Origin: Macrolepiota albuminosa
Lineage: Eukaryota > Basidiomycota > Agaricomycetes > Agaricales > Agaricaceae
Reading direction: 5' to 3'
NCBI GenBank assembly: GCA_027475525.1
Contig: JAMWFC010000044.1
Span: forward strand, 1,179,340-1,243,339
DNA: 64,000 bases
Shown here: positions 31,989-44,983 of the stretch, in pieces
Layout: the number at the start of each line of letters is the position of its first letter
Numbering within the stretch: position 1 is the first letter of the stretch
The notes under the pieces: model-generated
Databases searched by the model: none
The model's input: the letters and a program-made list of their open reading frames with translations, nothing else
What the model was told of the DNA's origin: nothing
Position numbers and translations under genes: made by a program

Positions 31989-34440
31989 CGAGCAGTTAAC
32001 CCAGCAAAAATGCAATGCGGTCTTGACACTACATAGATGTGAAACCTTGGCGATCAAAAGCAGTTAACTTCCACAGCTGAAAACAGGGGTAAATAAACAC
32101 GTGTAACAGTAATCAAATGGTTTTCGATAAGGCAGCCCTGCATGCATTTCCCTACCGGAAGACCGCTGGATTGCACTGAGATACCGATTATTTCGATGAC
32201 ACGCCTGCTGCGCCTGCTGTGAAAATCTAAATGAAGATGTTGATCATCAAATTTGCAAGGGGAAAGACCTAACTTCTCACCAATTACTCAAATCGGAGTT
32301 CAATATTTTACGGACGCAATTAGACTCTACTGATGCTCGACAACGTGACTGGGACAAGAAACCACATGGTACATGCGAGGGTTAGGCTATACTCAGAACA
32401 CAGAATGGAACTGAGTATTGCCGATCATCGGCATACACGGCTTGAGTACAATGCCGGCTGAAAGGGGTATTGAATAGAGGATCTACTCGCGGGTGTGTGG
32501 CTGCGTCATATTGCATTCTCCATGGGGATAGCTAAGAAATCGTCTATTTTGGGAGGAGGATTACTTGAGACCGTCATAGGTATGCATTGTGTTTGTAATC
32601 GTCACGATTGCGATTGAGGGTTCACATTGATTGACGTGCGTTACGATACTTAGCTGTGTCGAAAATAGAAATGCTTTGTGGTCATCTTGTTATAACGGAA
32701 CGGACCGAGATCAGCGCTGGAGATAGAAGACGAAAACGTCCATGTCATTCGCGATATGGGCCAGTCTGGAAAACCGTCACAGTACTCAAGCACATCTATC
32801 GCATGCTTTGGCATAGGCTCATGTTAGCGCTGTCAGGGCCGGCGCCACATTGGAACGTTATTGCTCACTCGAACCCTTTTGAAAATATTGTAGTTTGTGC
32901 ATCGTTCGCTTAATTCACAAACGCTTCCTGTCGCAATGCTACCCGCGGTTTGTAATTATCGCATCATCATCAAAACATAGCGTGCATCGTCTTCCAGACA
33001 TTCATTATTCATTGAATGGAACTACCCAGGTCCGATCATGGATCCGTTGATCATGGATCACTTTTTCTCAATGTGACATATCTTTCTAAAACATCGTCTC
33101 AGACTTGTCACGATAACAGTAGATTGCTCCCGAGCGTGGTTCGTAGAAGCATCTTTCCGTATGACAATGTTACCTCGCTCCATAAGTAACGATCAAGAAA
33201 TACATAGATTGATGATAGCCAAGACGATATAGACATTGTTTTCCAGGATTATTGTTGTTTTGGATTACATGTCGCCGGTATTGTATTTGGACATCGACAG
33301 AGTAATACAGTATTCTCGCGGGGATGATTCGTTGGTCCACTTCCTCTCTAATCGATACACACCACAAGCGGCGATTACGGGTTTAACATCATTCTACACA
33401 CCTACCCACAAATTCGAAGGCAACGCATCAGACGATCAGCAGCGATAGATCTATGTCATTAAGATAATAGGATGAGAGCTTCATTCGCTAGAAAGTCGAG
33501 CCTATTCTCGCCGCCTCCCATCGTACCTCAAGATGCTTCTTTGTCGGTAACAATGTCAAGATGTCACTCATAGTTGAGCAAGCCAACAGGATCTCCATGT
33601 CAAATTGCGGTTGTTGCTGAAATCACGGTCACATGTGTCCAGATATATCTCAATCTTAGCCTTTGATATCGGGAGCAAGGCTGTGTGATACTTACCCTGA
33701 TGGACATTGCCCACAATGTCAGTTTCTTCCATTTATATCGAGACGGAAAGTGTACAGGTGGCTGTGCGAGGAAGCTTTTGGACAACACTGACAAATCCAG
33801 AAAATCGTGACGTGTCAGAAGCTGAGAAGGTGCATGGGAGAGGTTCGCTGCAATCCTAGTTGAGACGCAATAGATCCCCTGGAGGTTTCTCCGTGCTTCG
33901 CTAACCAGCGGCATGGTAGCACACTTTGAGATGCCCATGTGGAGCCACAGGCGCGGGTGCAGCCGGAGTCCAGTCAGCATCTGCCTCGGGACTCGTCAGC
34001 ACTCAGCTGCGGACGGGAAAAGGTTAAGTGTTCGGGTTTTGGATTTTCTCCATGTGGGACCGAAACTTTTCTGGGCATACGGAATAGTTCGGCAGGCGTT
34101 GGCAGGTGCAAGGCTCCTGATGGTCCCGATCTAGGTGGATGCTGGCTGTTGCCGGGTCCAGGAACAGTGTTGTCAAGCCAAATCGGAAGCCTGCAGAGCG
34201 CCACGTTCTCTCTCGTCATCGACATATGCGTATCCATATGACCAAAGCAGGGGCCGGGCGTGGGCAAAGTGTTCATTCTTGACTTGCATGATTGATGACG
34301 CTTGCGGGCCCCGTATTAGATGGGACCGGTCGCGAGTACTTAGATAGTTGGGCCTGGACTGCATTTACTGTAAAGCGTACCGGCGGCAAGTGTGTGGGAA
34401 AGTGGTGATCAGCTTCAAAGGATCCGGCGTAGAGCTTGTC
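31989..34440. other. Intergenic, nothing recognised
   Basis: CpG returns and base composition resembles the host, but no conserved protein, RNA or repeat was seen. Short open frames at 32656-32913, 33600-33980 and 33939-34241 lack recognisable features. Confidence 0.45.
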
Positions 34441-34776
34441 CTATAAAAGGAGAGCGCTCCTCATCAGTAACTACTTTCCCGCCCGCTCTCCCCCCCTGAT
34501 CCCCTCCCTGTTCCTTCCACATTTCCCCTCCTCCGACGCTGCCTGTCATGTCGTCCAGCACCATCTACAACGTGTGTTCAATTTCCTGATCTTCATATTC
34601 CCTTTTCTGCTCCAGGCTTGCTTCCGCGGCGGCAGTAGCCTTTCGTCGTCACGCTGTCCCGAAGCTTCCTTCGCTTTTTGACGTTTCCGTGTCATATTAT
34701 AACCTCCGGGGCACGTGTGGGTCAGCCATGCGTTGCCTTGCTCTTATTCATCCTTTTTTTCAAACGCCAATGCTAA
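34441..34776 (+). promoter_or_regulatory. TUP1 promoter/leader with TATA box and pyrimidine tract
   Basis: TATAAA at 34442-34447 is followed by a strongly C/T-rich stretch at about 34475-34545, a common transcription-start context in basidiomycetes. An upstream ATG at 34770 opens a two-codon frame (ATG-Cys-stop) just before the TUP1 start. Confidence 0.5.
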
Positions 34777-37185
34777 ATGAATCGCCCCATATCACAGCAC
34801 AGGACTCTTCAGCCCTCAGGGCCCCCGACTCAAGGAACAAGCCAACATGCTCGCCTCAACGATTCGTTTGAGGCAATTCGACATGAATTTGATGCTATAG
34901 TGGCAGAGTTGAACCTCTTGCGAAGCCAGAGGGACGAGTTGGAGGCGAAAGGTGTGTTTCCTGTGCTCATAGTAAGACTTGCATCTTTTTCATCTCTACT
35001 ACTACTTTGCGCCGGTCTTTCATTAGTTTCTGTCCAACTTGGCGAACTAACAAAAATACAACAATCGTTCTATGACCTCGAGGGCCAACACAACAAAATC
35101 CGCACTCAATATGATGAAGAGGTTCATCGTCTGCGCAGCGAGTTGCTTGCTCTACGTCAAGGAGCTCAGCCTCATCCACCCGTGGGTCCCGGTTCCATTG
35201 GTATTTCTGGGCCTGCTGGGCCTTCAAATCCTCTTTCGGGAGTTAGTTCACAGCCGTACAGCAATGACCCGTACTATTCTCGGGACAGAGAACGCGAGCG
35301 AGACAAGGAAAGAGAGAGGGACCAGAGGGAGCGAGAGCGAGAGCGGGATCGCATTGAAAGGGAACGAGAATCTGATAATCGCGACCGTGAACGTGATAGA
35401 ACACGAGGAGACAATCGGGTTGTCGATCCTGATTTCAAGCGCGGACTGAGCGATCGGGATCCCAAACGCCCCAAGCAAGACCGTATCAAAACTGATCGTC
35501 CAGGTATTCATTTGTAGTAAATATGCAGTACTTTTGCTCATACGTCAATAGATCATTTTAGCCCCTCGCTTGGTCCCGGAATGACGCCTAAACTTCCACC
35601 ACCTCCTTCATCTAGTACAGCGGCCCCCAGCGGGCTGGCGCAGTCGTCTTACCCGGGCACGAGTTCCTCCAGTAATCCGACAGAGCAGCAACCTCACTCT
35701 AATGCCCTTGTTCCCGTCCAGCCCGGCCCCACAGGCATCCCGGATGACTTTGACATTCATAATATCTCTCCTGAGTTCAAGAAAGAGGGTAGTGACTGGT
35801 TCGCGATATTCAATCCCGGGGTGAAGCGCGCGCTTGACGTGAGCCTTGTTCACAACCTCATGCATGAGAGGTATGTCAATCATCTATTATAAATTTGTTG
35901 CTATAAGCACATAGCACACCCTTCTCGCCTTCTTTGACATTGTGCTGTTACTAATTCTGTTTTATTAGTGTTGTATGCTGTGTTCGATTTTCGCACGACG
36001 GTAAATACCTGGCCACGGGATGTAATCGTACGGCCCAGATCTATGATACGAAAACGGGAGTAAAGACCTGGTGAGTGGATTGATACGGCCATCTTCCTGG
36101 AAAGGGTCGGGTCTCTCATCACTTTTGTTGGTATAGTGTACTTGTGGACGAAGGTGCTGGGAAATCAGGTGACTTGTATATCCGTAGTGTTTGTTTCAGC
36201 CCGGACGGAAAATACCTTGCTACTGGTGCCGAGGATAAACAGATCAGGGTATGGGCTTCTTTGTGTTTGGGAAATGATGGTTGATGTTTTTTTCTTTCCC
36301 GAAGATCTGGGACATTCAAAAGAAGCGTATTCGTACCGTGTTTGATGGACATCAGCAGGAAATCTACTCGCTTGACTTCTCATCAGATGGACGCCTCATT
36401 GTGTCGGGATCTGGTGATAAGACAGCACGGATATGGGACATGGAGAGTGGGTCCTCGAAGGTGCTTACCATCAACGACCCGGATTCGCTCAACAATGACG
36501 CGGGTGTAACGTCTGTTGCTATCTCTCCAAATGGTCAATTTGTCGCTGCAGGTTCCCTGGATACAGTCGTGCGCATATGGGACGTGGCAACTGCACAGCT
36601 TGTGGAACGTCTCCGTGGGCATAAGGACAGTGTGTACAGCGTTGCATTCACACCCGATGGGAGAGGATTGGTCAGCGGCAGTTTGGACAAGACGCTGAAA
36701 TATTGGGATGTGAGTGGGCTCATGCCCGGGGTAAAGGGAAGGAAAGAAGGCGCAAATGGTGGACCGGTTAATGGACCAGGGGCAGTGGTGAGGAAAGATG
36801 GGGAGAAGGGAAGCCCATGTACCATGAATTTCCTGGGACATAAGGATTATGTATTGAGCGTTGCAGTGTCGCATGATGGCCAGTGGGTGGTATCGGGTTC
36901 GAAGGATCGAGGGGTGCAGTTCTGGGATTCGAGATCGGCGATGGTACAGTGCATGCTTCAGGGGCATAAAAATTCTGGTAGGTGGTTTTGAGTAGGTCAT
37001 GGAAGACTTGGGGCTGATTCACTATTTTCTTCTCTATAGTAATTTCTATTGATTTGAGTCCCGCGGGAAATATTCTTGCTACTGGTAGTGGAGACTGGCA
37101 GGCGCGGATATGTAAGCTGCCTTTGTGTTAATTTTATAATGAATTTTTGCTCATGCCTCCAATAGGGAGCTACAACACTGTCTAA
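34777..37185 (+). CDS. TUP1: Tup1-like general transcriptional corepressor
   Basis: WD40 corepressor that works with Ssn6/Cyc8 in the nucleus. Exons can be joined at 34777-34951, 35027-35503, 35552-35870, 35969-36070, 36137-36248, 36305-36977, 37040-37111 and 37166-37185. The N-terminal helix ([20 protein letters not shown]) is the Tup1 tetramerisation/Ssn6-binding segment. Next comes a long Arg/Glu/Asp-rich run encoded at 35280-35410, then a Pro/Ser-rich linker and the Tup1 signature [20 protein letters not shown]. Seven WD repeats follow, for example [54 protein letters not shown] and [20 protein letters not shown], ending [17 protein letters not shown]. It appears intact. Confidence 0.96.
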
Positions 37186-38059
37186 TAATCGATCTATGTC
37201 CTGCCATTTTTTATTATGTCGCTCTTGTTCATGTTGCGCTGCATTTGTATCCACCCGTGCTTTTCCTAACCTTTCCCTCTCCATCTTGTCGGTCATGCAT
37301 GATGTTGCGATCATCTGATATTCCGAATGTATATCTATCTACTTCCGACCCTGCACTGTTTTCACGTTCCGTTGTCCTGAGACGGACATTCGAGTCTTTT
37401 TCATCGAAAATTGTTGCTACAAATGTAATAACTCCCCCAAGTACTACTTTAGATGAGTCTGCAGATACCCCTGAATAATGTGCCATCAATAATTCCTCAC
37501 TTTTGTTCAAGGGAATCACTTAGTAGTTCATTGACTCTCACCACTTTCATCAGTGCTGACGTCGAGATCTTGACTCTTGAGCGTTTGTGCGGTTTCGTAA
37601 ATCAAGACCAATATGAACGATCCACATAATAAATGAATTGATTGGAAAATGAAAGCCTTGGGTTGGATGGAATGTTCTTTCGTGCCTTGGTCCTTCATTG
37701 GCAAAATTTGCGCTTTTGGTCCGGGAATCCTGAAGCTGACGCACTCATGTATAGATAAGAGGAGTAAGAGAAAATGACATTTAACTGGACGCAGCTCAGT
37801 AAAATTTACTCCCGTGTATGGAGCGGGATAAGATGAGGATAAGATGGGGTCATCTGCCTTTTCCCAGACTATACTTGAGCTCAACACGTCATGCTCTTGA
37901 ACAAGTTGTTTTAGTTGTGGACATCTGTCTGGCTCAAATACCCTTCTTGGTAAGAAACTTACTTGAATCCCGCTAGTAGCCTCTACCTCTTGTTGACGAG
38001 TTTGATAGTTCTAGGATACAAGAGTATGTATTGCCCCTTCCTTTCGACATTGCCCATCA
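37186..38059. other. Intergenic between TUP1 and the GH27 pseudogene
   Basis: Minus-strand frames at 37229-37519 and 37528-37887 are open for 96 and 119 codons but have no recognised domain and do not join with clear splice sites. I do not call a gene. Confidence 0.4.
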
Positions 38060-40124
38060 TCTGACATCTTTTTCAGCGTGGAATGCGTACATTGTACATC
38101 TGTCCCTACCGACCATTGCCAGATTGTACAAGCCTTACAACGATGTCAATAGTGTAACATCAACGAAGACTTGATCCTTACAGACGCGAGATTGATCAAG
38201 ACTCTAGGGCTTCAAGTAAGCATTCTTTTTTCCTGCCAGTGCAATGATTGTCTCTTATTATTTTGACATAGTCCATCAACGTTGATGATTGTTACGCAGA
38301 AAAAAATCGTTCCGCCGACGGTTTTATCTATTGCAGGTGCTGTTCTTGGGAATTAGCTTCGAAGAAACCGTTCATGATTCACAGGTGCCGTAAGGTTCAG
38401 AAGAGGTATGAAGAATCTCACAGATGAGATTCACGCACTTGGCTTGTAAGCTTTCCTTCAATTCTTAGCTGATCCCATGATCCACTCAAGCTCGAATCGT
38501 ATGTCCCTTCAGAGCTCATGCGATCCAGATTTTTGATTTTTGATTTATGGAACATCACTCTAGTATGGTGACTCTGGTTGGTTCACCTGTGCCGGTTATC
38601 CTGGTTCCTTTGGTAACGTAGATGCGAGATGCCAAAACCTTTTATGACTGGGGCTTCGATTACCTCAAGTATTGCTACTGACTCTTGCGGTGATCTCTAC
38701 TGGGTATGACAATTGTGCCAGTGAGTAGCCTGGCTTCCAAATTGTAATAACTGGATGATCTGTTTGTAGTCCCCTTTGACAAAGAAACTCGGGAAGGATC
38801 CATCGGACGTGTGGCTACTTGATGGTCTACTTTTAGTCCCCTGATATATACATCTCTTGCAACAGGTTTTCAAAGGATGGCCGACGCGAGCAACACTGTT
38901 GCTGCTTCTGAAAGGAAGACTCCCAAGATATTCTCCCTCTGCAGCTAGGGATGGATACGTCAATCTTTATCATCTCGTTTTGTTGATGTTCAATAATTTG
39001 GACAAGAGCCAAGTATGGCTGTAGGGATCACGCCTCTTGTGTGCGCTTTATTAGAGCTGATGTTACTCTCTTTATCAGTCGGACCCTCCAGCTTTGGCCT
39101 ATAGTGGAAGCACGATCAATTCTTGTCGCATTGCTAATTAGTCTGTGAAATCCCTTTCACAGAGTACGGGAGACATTGCCCCGCAGTGGAATTCGCTTGC
39201 AAGCATCATCAACTTGTTAGTTGTTTTCATGTATTACCTTATGATCAGGCAATGTGTTTACGACCGATTGCCCAGCAACTCTTCATTACCCAAGTTACCG
39301 ATTTTGGAGGCCGTAATGACCTCGATATGGTAAATTCTTTGCCTATATTTCAAAGTGGGCTGAAGTCTTCTTGAGCTTCAACTATTATGTTTCGTTGTAG
39401 TTTTAAAAACCTTGAGCTGACTTGTGGGCACAGCGGAATAGTGGTCTGACCTATAAAGAAGAAAAGTCGCACTTTACGGCTTGGGCTCTGATGAAATATC
39501 TCTTGTTCGTGAGCATTATCTCTTTCACCTCGTCGTTACTTTAGGCCTATCAAATAAAGGATAGGAACGAATATATGTTTTTGTCTCATGATCACAAGGA
39601 AAACTTACTCTGGGTTCCACGCATAGCTATCTGACATCAGCCCTGACACTCGGGAGGTACTGAGGAATCAGGAATCCTTGCTATGATCCAGGACAACGTC
39701 TTTGGCAAGAGTATTTCGCCCCGGGGCATCAACGTGAGCGTTTCCTAACCGTGTTAGACTGACTGGACGAGCAACAACACTCACCCCGCACAACATTGGA
39801 GTGGCCCCAGTAAATATGGTAGCATCATTCATGCTGGTGCGTACTTTTTGAACGAACCTAAAAAGCTGAACACCGTTGATGCCTGTGACGATGTCTTTCA
39901 ACCTTACGGAATTTCCATGGATCCGTGCTGGCCGTCAGTATGCTATCCGCGATCTATGGACGCACGCTGACAATGGCATTGCCGTGCGTGCATTCACGGC
40001 ACATGATGTGCCTCCGCATGGAGTCGTCGCGTTGCTGCTAACAGATGTTGGGGACGAGCCGAGTGGATATACCCTCCTTGTAGCGCTTGGGACCAGTGCA
40101 CGGATAAGAACGGGACTAGAATAG
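38060..40124 (+). pseudogene. GH27 alpha-galactosidase pseudogene
   Basis: Exon-sized pieces of a secreted alpha-galactosidase appear in order: WNAY, CDINEDLILTDARLI, INVDDCYAEKNRS, GMKNLTDEIHALGL, GDSGWFTCAGYPGSFG, YDNCA, VPFDKETREGSIGR, IFSLCS, GDIAPQWNSLASIIN, TDFGGRNDLDM, EEKSHFTAWALMK, and a C-terminal domain at 39876-40124 containing AHDVPPHGVVALLLTD. It is disabled. The Trp expected after IFSLCS is a TAG at 38947, the acceptor before YDNCA lacks AG, and the segment around EVLRNQES shifts frame. The intact paralogue lies at 54337-56842 on the other strand. Confidence 0.85.
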
Positions 40125-40610
40125 ACGTTTAGTTCAACGAGAGGAGTTATCGATATCAGATGCAGATGTCGAATGACCTCAAAGATTACATACTTTTCTC
40201 CTGAGGGACGCCGTTGACAGATAACTAGGAACTCCTTGCCCTATTCCAGTTAGTGTGCTTTGCTTTGCTTAGCTTCCTTGCGACGACACGAATTGTTGTG
40301 ATGGAGTAACATAAATTCTTGAATGGTAGGTGAATGTTACCAGAAATCAAGATAACACACGGAACAGGAATCAGGCGTTAGTCGACCTGAAATCATTTCA
40401 TGATAGTTTCAAAGATATGCGGTAATATGGTCCACTTGGTTGTTGATATGGCCGCTAGACTGAGGAATGGTATCAGCCTGGCCTCCATATCGTTCAGTAT
40501 TGTTCAGACACTACAAACAACTTATGAGTCGAAGAAGTTATCTGAATACTTGAGGATGGTATTGCCCTAACGATGGCAGTGTACAAGAACGCGTGGAATC
40601 AACACAGCGC

Positions 40611-40637
40611 GGTCACGTGACCGATGGGCAACACGTG
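40611..40637 (+). promoter_or_regulatory. Paired CACGTG boxes upstream of Polo kinase
   Basis: CACGTG occurs at 40614-40619, inside the palindrome GGTCACGTGACC, and again at 40632-40637. Both lie 97-120 bp upstream of the kinase start. This is the binding word of bHLH factors such as Cbf1. Confidence 0.5.
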
Positions 40638-40733
40638 ATGAAAACGCGGTTGCCTCGTTTTCGTTTGAGGCCGAGTTGTTTACAGTCTCCTCCAAGGTAT
40701 ACCCCAGTAGAGTGTCCCAACTGGCGTTAGGCC

Positions 40734-43651
40734 ATGGCTCACTACTCTGCACAACCGTTCTCTGCTCAGGCATATAATAGAATGCCCATCTCGGGTCCCT
40801 CTCTAAGGCGACACCCATTCTCCAATGCTGTCAACCACCAACAACAAGCACCCCTCAAGCCACAATCGCCGGAGAAACAACCACCATCACCACCCTTGCC
40901 TCGTCAGACTGCAAAGGTCACTCCGCCCTCGCCGCCGAAGATAATTTCCGCTAGGAATGGTGCAGTAGTGTTCAACCGAGTAGGCTTCCTTGGCGAGGTA
41001 TGTGTGCGTCAGTGGGAATGAGACTGAACTGTGTTTAATCATATATAGGGTGGGTTTGCTCGCGTGTACGAAGTAAAAGAATCAAGTGGCGCCCGCCTTG
41101 CGTGTAAAGTAGTTTCCAAATCCTCATTGAAGACTAAAAAAGCTAAAACCAAAGTGAGTCTGAACCTCTTTGAACGGTCGTAGCTGATCTCCTGTAGTTG
41201 TACGCAGAAATCAAGATCCATCGGTCCCTTGAGCATCCCAACATTGTCCGTTTTCATGACTGTTTTGAGGACGACGAACATGTCTATTTGGCTCTTGAAC
41301 TCTGTCCCAGTGGATCACTTATGGAACTGCTTCGCCGGCGCCGCCGTTTCACTGAACCAGAGGCCCGTTTTTTTATGGTCCAGCTCATGGGTGCATGCCA
41401 CTACATGCACACTCACCAAGTAATACACCGGGACCTCAAACTTGGCAACCTCCTTCTAGATAGCAATATGAGCCTCAAGGTCGGTGACTTCGGGCTTGCT
41501 GCCCTCATTGAGAACCCTGGCGAGCGAAAGAAAACCATCTGCGGCACGCCCAATTACATTGCACCAGAAGTCCTCTTCGACACTGTTAATGGTCACAGTT
41601 TCGAAGTCGATACTTGGTCTATCGGCGTCATCTTGTATACCCTTGTTATCGGTCGTCCGCCGTTTCAAACATCTGAGGTGAAAGAGATCTACAAACGCAT
41701 CCGCAATAACGACTATGATTTTCCTCCAGAACGCAGGATATCTGCGCATGCTCAAGTCCTCGTCCAGCAAATTTTGACGCCAAACCCACAAGAGCGTCCT
41801 ACACTGCATGAAATTGTAGAGCATCCCTTCTTCACCCAAGGTACTGTTCCGTCCTTCATTCCAACCTCCGCGCACGATGCGCCACCCGACTTTCGCAACA
41901 TCACGCGAACGCAATCGCAGAATAACCTTAAACGCCTCAGACGTTATGCACTCATGGACGATGATCAAATGACATCGATCGCCGTCCCGAAGGCACCTGC
42001 TTCATCAGCCGAGCTCAAGTCAATCACCTCAAGTGTTGCTCAACAGGAGAAAGAGTTCCAAAAGGCTGTACAGCCTGGCTCTCCGATCAGCGCTCTCCTC
42101 AGCTCAGCGCGACAGCCCCTACTTATGGCTAATAACGGGTCACAATCTGGTGCGACAAGGGAGGTGCCATTATTAAGAAAGCTTCATGCCGCGAAGGAGA
42201 GCCCTTTGCGCAGGTCGTCCATGCGTGTACCGATGAATGATACAGACGAGGAAGGCGGAATTCAAGGGCCTGCTGGACTCGGGCGTGTTAGGGAAGAGCA
42301 CCTAATTGAGGAACAACGAGTGCGAAAGAAACAGCTGGAGGCACAGAAAGCGCGTATTGTTGCGCAGATGGCACCAGTACGGGAAGAAGAAGAAGAGTAC
42401 GGCGACGAGAAATGTAAGATACAGTATACTGAACGAGAACCGGTGAGGATAAGGACGAGCGACAGGGAGAACGTACCACCTACGATTAGTACCATATCTC
42501 TTGTGTCAAAGGGCAAGGAAAGAGAACGTGAACGCGAGGCGCGGGCTACCAGAGGACATCCGACTACTGCAGGTTAGGAGCTTGCCTCTTAGTCCATTCA
42601 AATCTGACCTGTATCACGCGTACCCAGTACCACCCTCCAGGTCGCTCCTCCACGCAACGTCGTCGACCAAGTCTCTGCCGGTTCCACCGGCCTCTACTGC
42701 TTGTTCCAGCCAGCTTCCTCCCCAAGTAACTGGCTTTGACGCCGCAGCCCATATTTTGACATTGGCTTTCGACGCGAAAGACGCTGGGCGGGTTTTCCGT
42801 GATCCTCGTGATGATGCAAATCTTCCTCTACCTGACGAGCGCGTATTCATAGTGGCGTGGGTTGACTACTGCAACAAATATGGGATGGGGTATGCACTGA
42901 CGGACGGAAGCGTCGGTGTCCATTTCAACGATAGTACCAGTTTGGTGTTGAGTCCAGACAAACAGTGAGTATCACTCCTTTGCCTTGTTGCATGGATTCA
43001 CAGAAGTGGACTTTTTAGTCACTTTGACTATATAACATCGCGCCGCCAGGGCACGGTGTACATACGCAAATCGCATACAGTCGATGCCTACCCAGAAGAG
43101 TTGAAGAGTAAAGTGTACCTGCTCAAGCATTTTGAGCACTACATCATGGAACGGCTGCATGGTGATTATGACTATACCTTTGAGGACGTGGATCGCACTC
43201 GTGGCATGGAATGGGTGCAGAAGTACCTTCGAATGAAACATGTCATTGTCTTCAAGTTGAGCCATGATGTTCTTCAGGTTTGTGACCTTTTCCGCAACTA
43301 CCTGCTGTCGTTCTGACCACAGGCTTTTGCATATAGTTCAATTTCTACGACCACACAAAGCTAGTCCTTTCTTCCCATGGGTTGGTTATAACGCACATCG
43401 ACAAGGAGTATAATCTCACACGCTGGAAACTGACTGATGCTATGGCCCTTGCATTACGGCCTGCTGGTGAGATTGAACCGGAGGCACTCAAATTCAACCA
43501 GCGCCTGCTTGAAAAGCTGAAGTTTTGCAAAGAAGTGCTTGTCAGCATACGAAAGGCCAGCGCTGCGGGCATAGCCCCTGATGAGAATGAGACGGCCCCC
43601 GTTGTGGCTCGTACAATCAATGCCAAGGCATCCAAGGCATCGTTGAGATAG
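40734..43651 (+). CDS. Polo-like kinase
   Basis: Mitotic serine/threonine kinase (Cdc5/Plo1/PLK1 family) acting at spindle poles, kinetochores and cytokinesis. Exons: 40734-40997, 41049-41153, 41198-42572, 42628-42965, 43020-43277 and 43337-43651. The kinase domain has GGFARVYE, the catalytic loop [12 protein letters not shown] and the activation segment [14 protein letters not shown] with the phosphorylatable Thr. The linker is long and basic. Two polo boxes follow: [18 protein letters not shown] supplies the conserved Trp, and FYDHTKLVL holds the His-x-Lys pair that binds phosphopeptide. The intron at 42573-42627 is placed because frames differ on each side and GT-AG with a CTGAC branch site restores phase. 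It appears intact. Confidence 0.95.
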
Positions 43652-43783
43652 GACTATACACGGCGGGAACAAAGATAGCCGGCTACACAAGGTCGTTGGT
43701 TTTTCCTGTGATGATTTTGTGCTCTATCACTATCATTAAGAATGCAGGTACCTCGTAGCATACTATTAGCATCTTCAGTGCAT

Positions 43784-43937
43784 CTTTCGCATGGATAAAT
43801 GTTCACTTTTATTGGCGACATTCACCCTTTGTTACTAAATCTGTTGAGTGTGGGTCTCGACTTTCGCATGGATAAATGTTCACTTTTATTGGCGACATTC
43901 ACCCTTTGTTACTAAATCTGTTGAGTGTGGGTCTCGA
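43784..43937. repeat. Perfect 2 x 77-bp tandem duplication (D2)
   Basis: 43784-43860 is repeated exactly at 43861-43937, just downstream of the Polo kinase gene. One extra base matches by chance at the right edge. Same 77-bp period as D1, D3, D4 and D5, but unrelated sequence. Confidence 0.97.
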
Positions 43938-44329
43938 CACCGAGTCCTAACACGTGATGGTGTTTTAAGGACACCTTCTAATTTGCTCTCCAGATAACAA
44001 CAACATACGGTATAGCCCTTGCCCAGCGGGTGGCAGAGAGACCCCCCGATGGATAAGAAGGGTCCCACACTACTCCACAGCAGGAGTGTGCCTAAAGCAT
44101 TTCCTCAGGGTGGACACCTTAATAGTAGAAATACATCTTCACCGCAGCGGGCAGGATAAGCTAACCCCAAAAGGGCTTGTTAGTTGTTGAATGCTACCTT
44201 GAAAAGAATATTGGGTAGTTTTTCTACTATTCTTTTTGTATTTGCCGAAGGTCCATGAGTTATGATTACTCAAAATCTGTAGACTTTAAAAGGTATTGTT
44301 CAATTTTCTAAAAAAAGACTAACAATTTT

Positions 44330-44800
44330 TTGTACCGTCTAGAGCTTGCAAATGGCAATCAAGATGTGGTCAGAAAGATCTACTATCAGCCTCTAAAGAA
44401 TCCAAGGAGTCAGAAACTTTCTGCTGTTGTGTTTGTTGAATGCTCAGGATATGCTGGTAAATTCAATGTTATGCAATTACTATGTTTTCTGACATTTATT
44501 TTAAGCCCTCTACTCCTGGATGGTATAGTGTAAATTTATCATGAGTTTCTATTCCTTCTGTGACTGCTCGGGAAGACAATTCAGGGAATCAGCTGACTCA
44601 TTAACAGTTTCTCTTGACACTGGCTTGAGCAATTACTATTCACAAAAACCAGAGCCTTATTTTTGATGAAGTTACAATTGGTCTTGAATCCAAAGATTTT
44701 TTATTAGGACTTACATTTGTTGCCATCTTCCATGTCAAGAGACTCAAAGAATTGGCTTTTGCACTCCATTCGAAATCAATCACCTTCAATGTGGAGAAAA
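44330..44800 (+). pseudogene. PIF1-like/Helitron helicase remnant
   Basis: Decayed fragments of the C-terminal half of a PIF1-type helicase as found in Helitron transposons. The first frame has SQKLSAVVFVECSGYAGKF, matching the family's LP..VLVEFD.YTG block. A second frame, from about 44600, reads QFLLTLA, a stop, then AITIHKNQSLIFDEVTIGLE and LLGLTFVAIFHVKRLKELAF, matching the helicase motif ITIHKSQG...D.V.....GLTFVALSRVRSL. Stops and a frame change separate the pieces. CpG is scarce. Helitron ends were not located. Confidence 0.72.
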
Positions 44801-44829
44801 GACAGAGTCAATGAAAATGTTAAAAAAGA

Positions 44830-44983
44830 CAACGCTCAATGTGCAGTGTCTGGATTTACTCTCAATACATGTAAATACATGACCCTATAACATCTCTCCC
44901 ATATCCCAACGCTCAATGTGCAGTGTCTGGATTTACTCTCAATACATGTAAATACATGACCCTATAACATCTCTCCCATATCC
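44830..44983. repeat. Perfect 2 x 77-bp tandem duplication (D3)
   Basis: 44830-44906 recurs exactly at 44907-44983; two further bases match at the right edge. It lies directly after the helicase remnant. Confidence 0.97.

Noticed and set aside
35248..35541. Ser/Leu/Arg-rich antisense frames opposite TUP1
   Set aside because: Produced by the Arg/Glu/Asp repeat codons of TUP1 read in reverse.
37229..37887. Two minus-strand frames downstream of TUP1
   Set aside because: No domain, no convincing splice joining; may be 3' UTR or remnant.
43784..44983. Tandem duplications considered as a CRISPR-like or minisatellite array
   Set aside because: Each has exactly two copies, no spacer and no shared sequence between loci.
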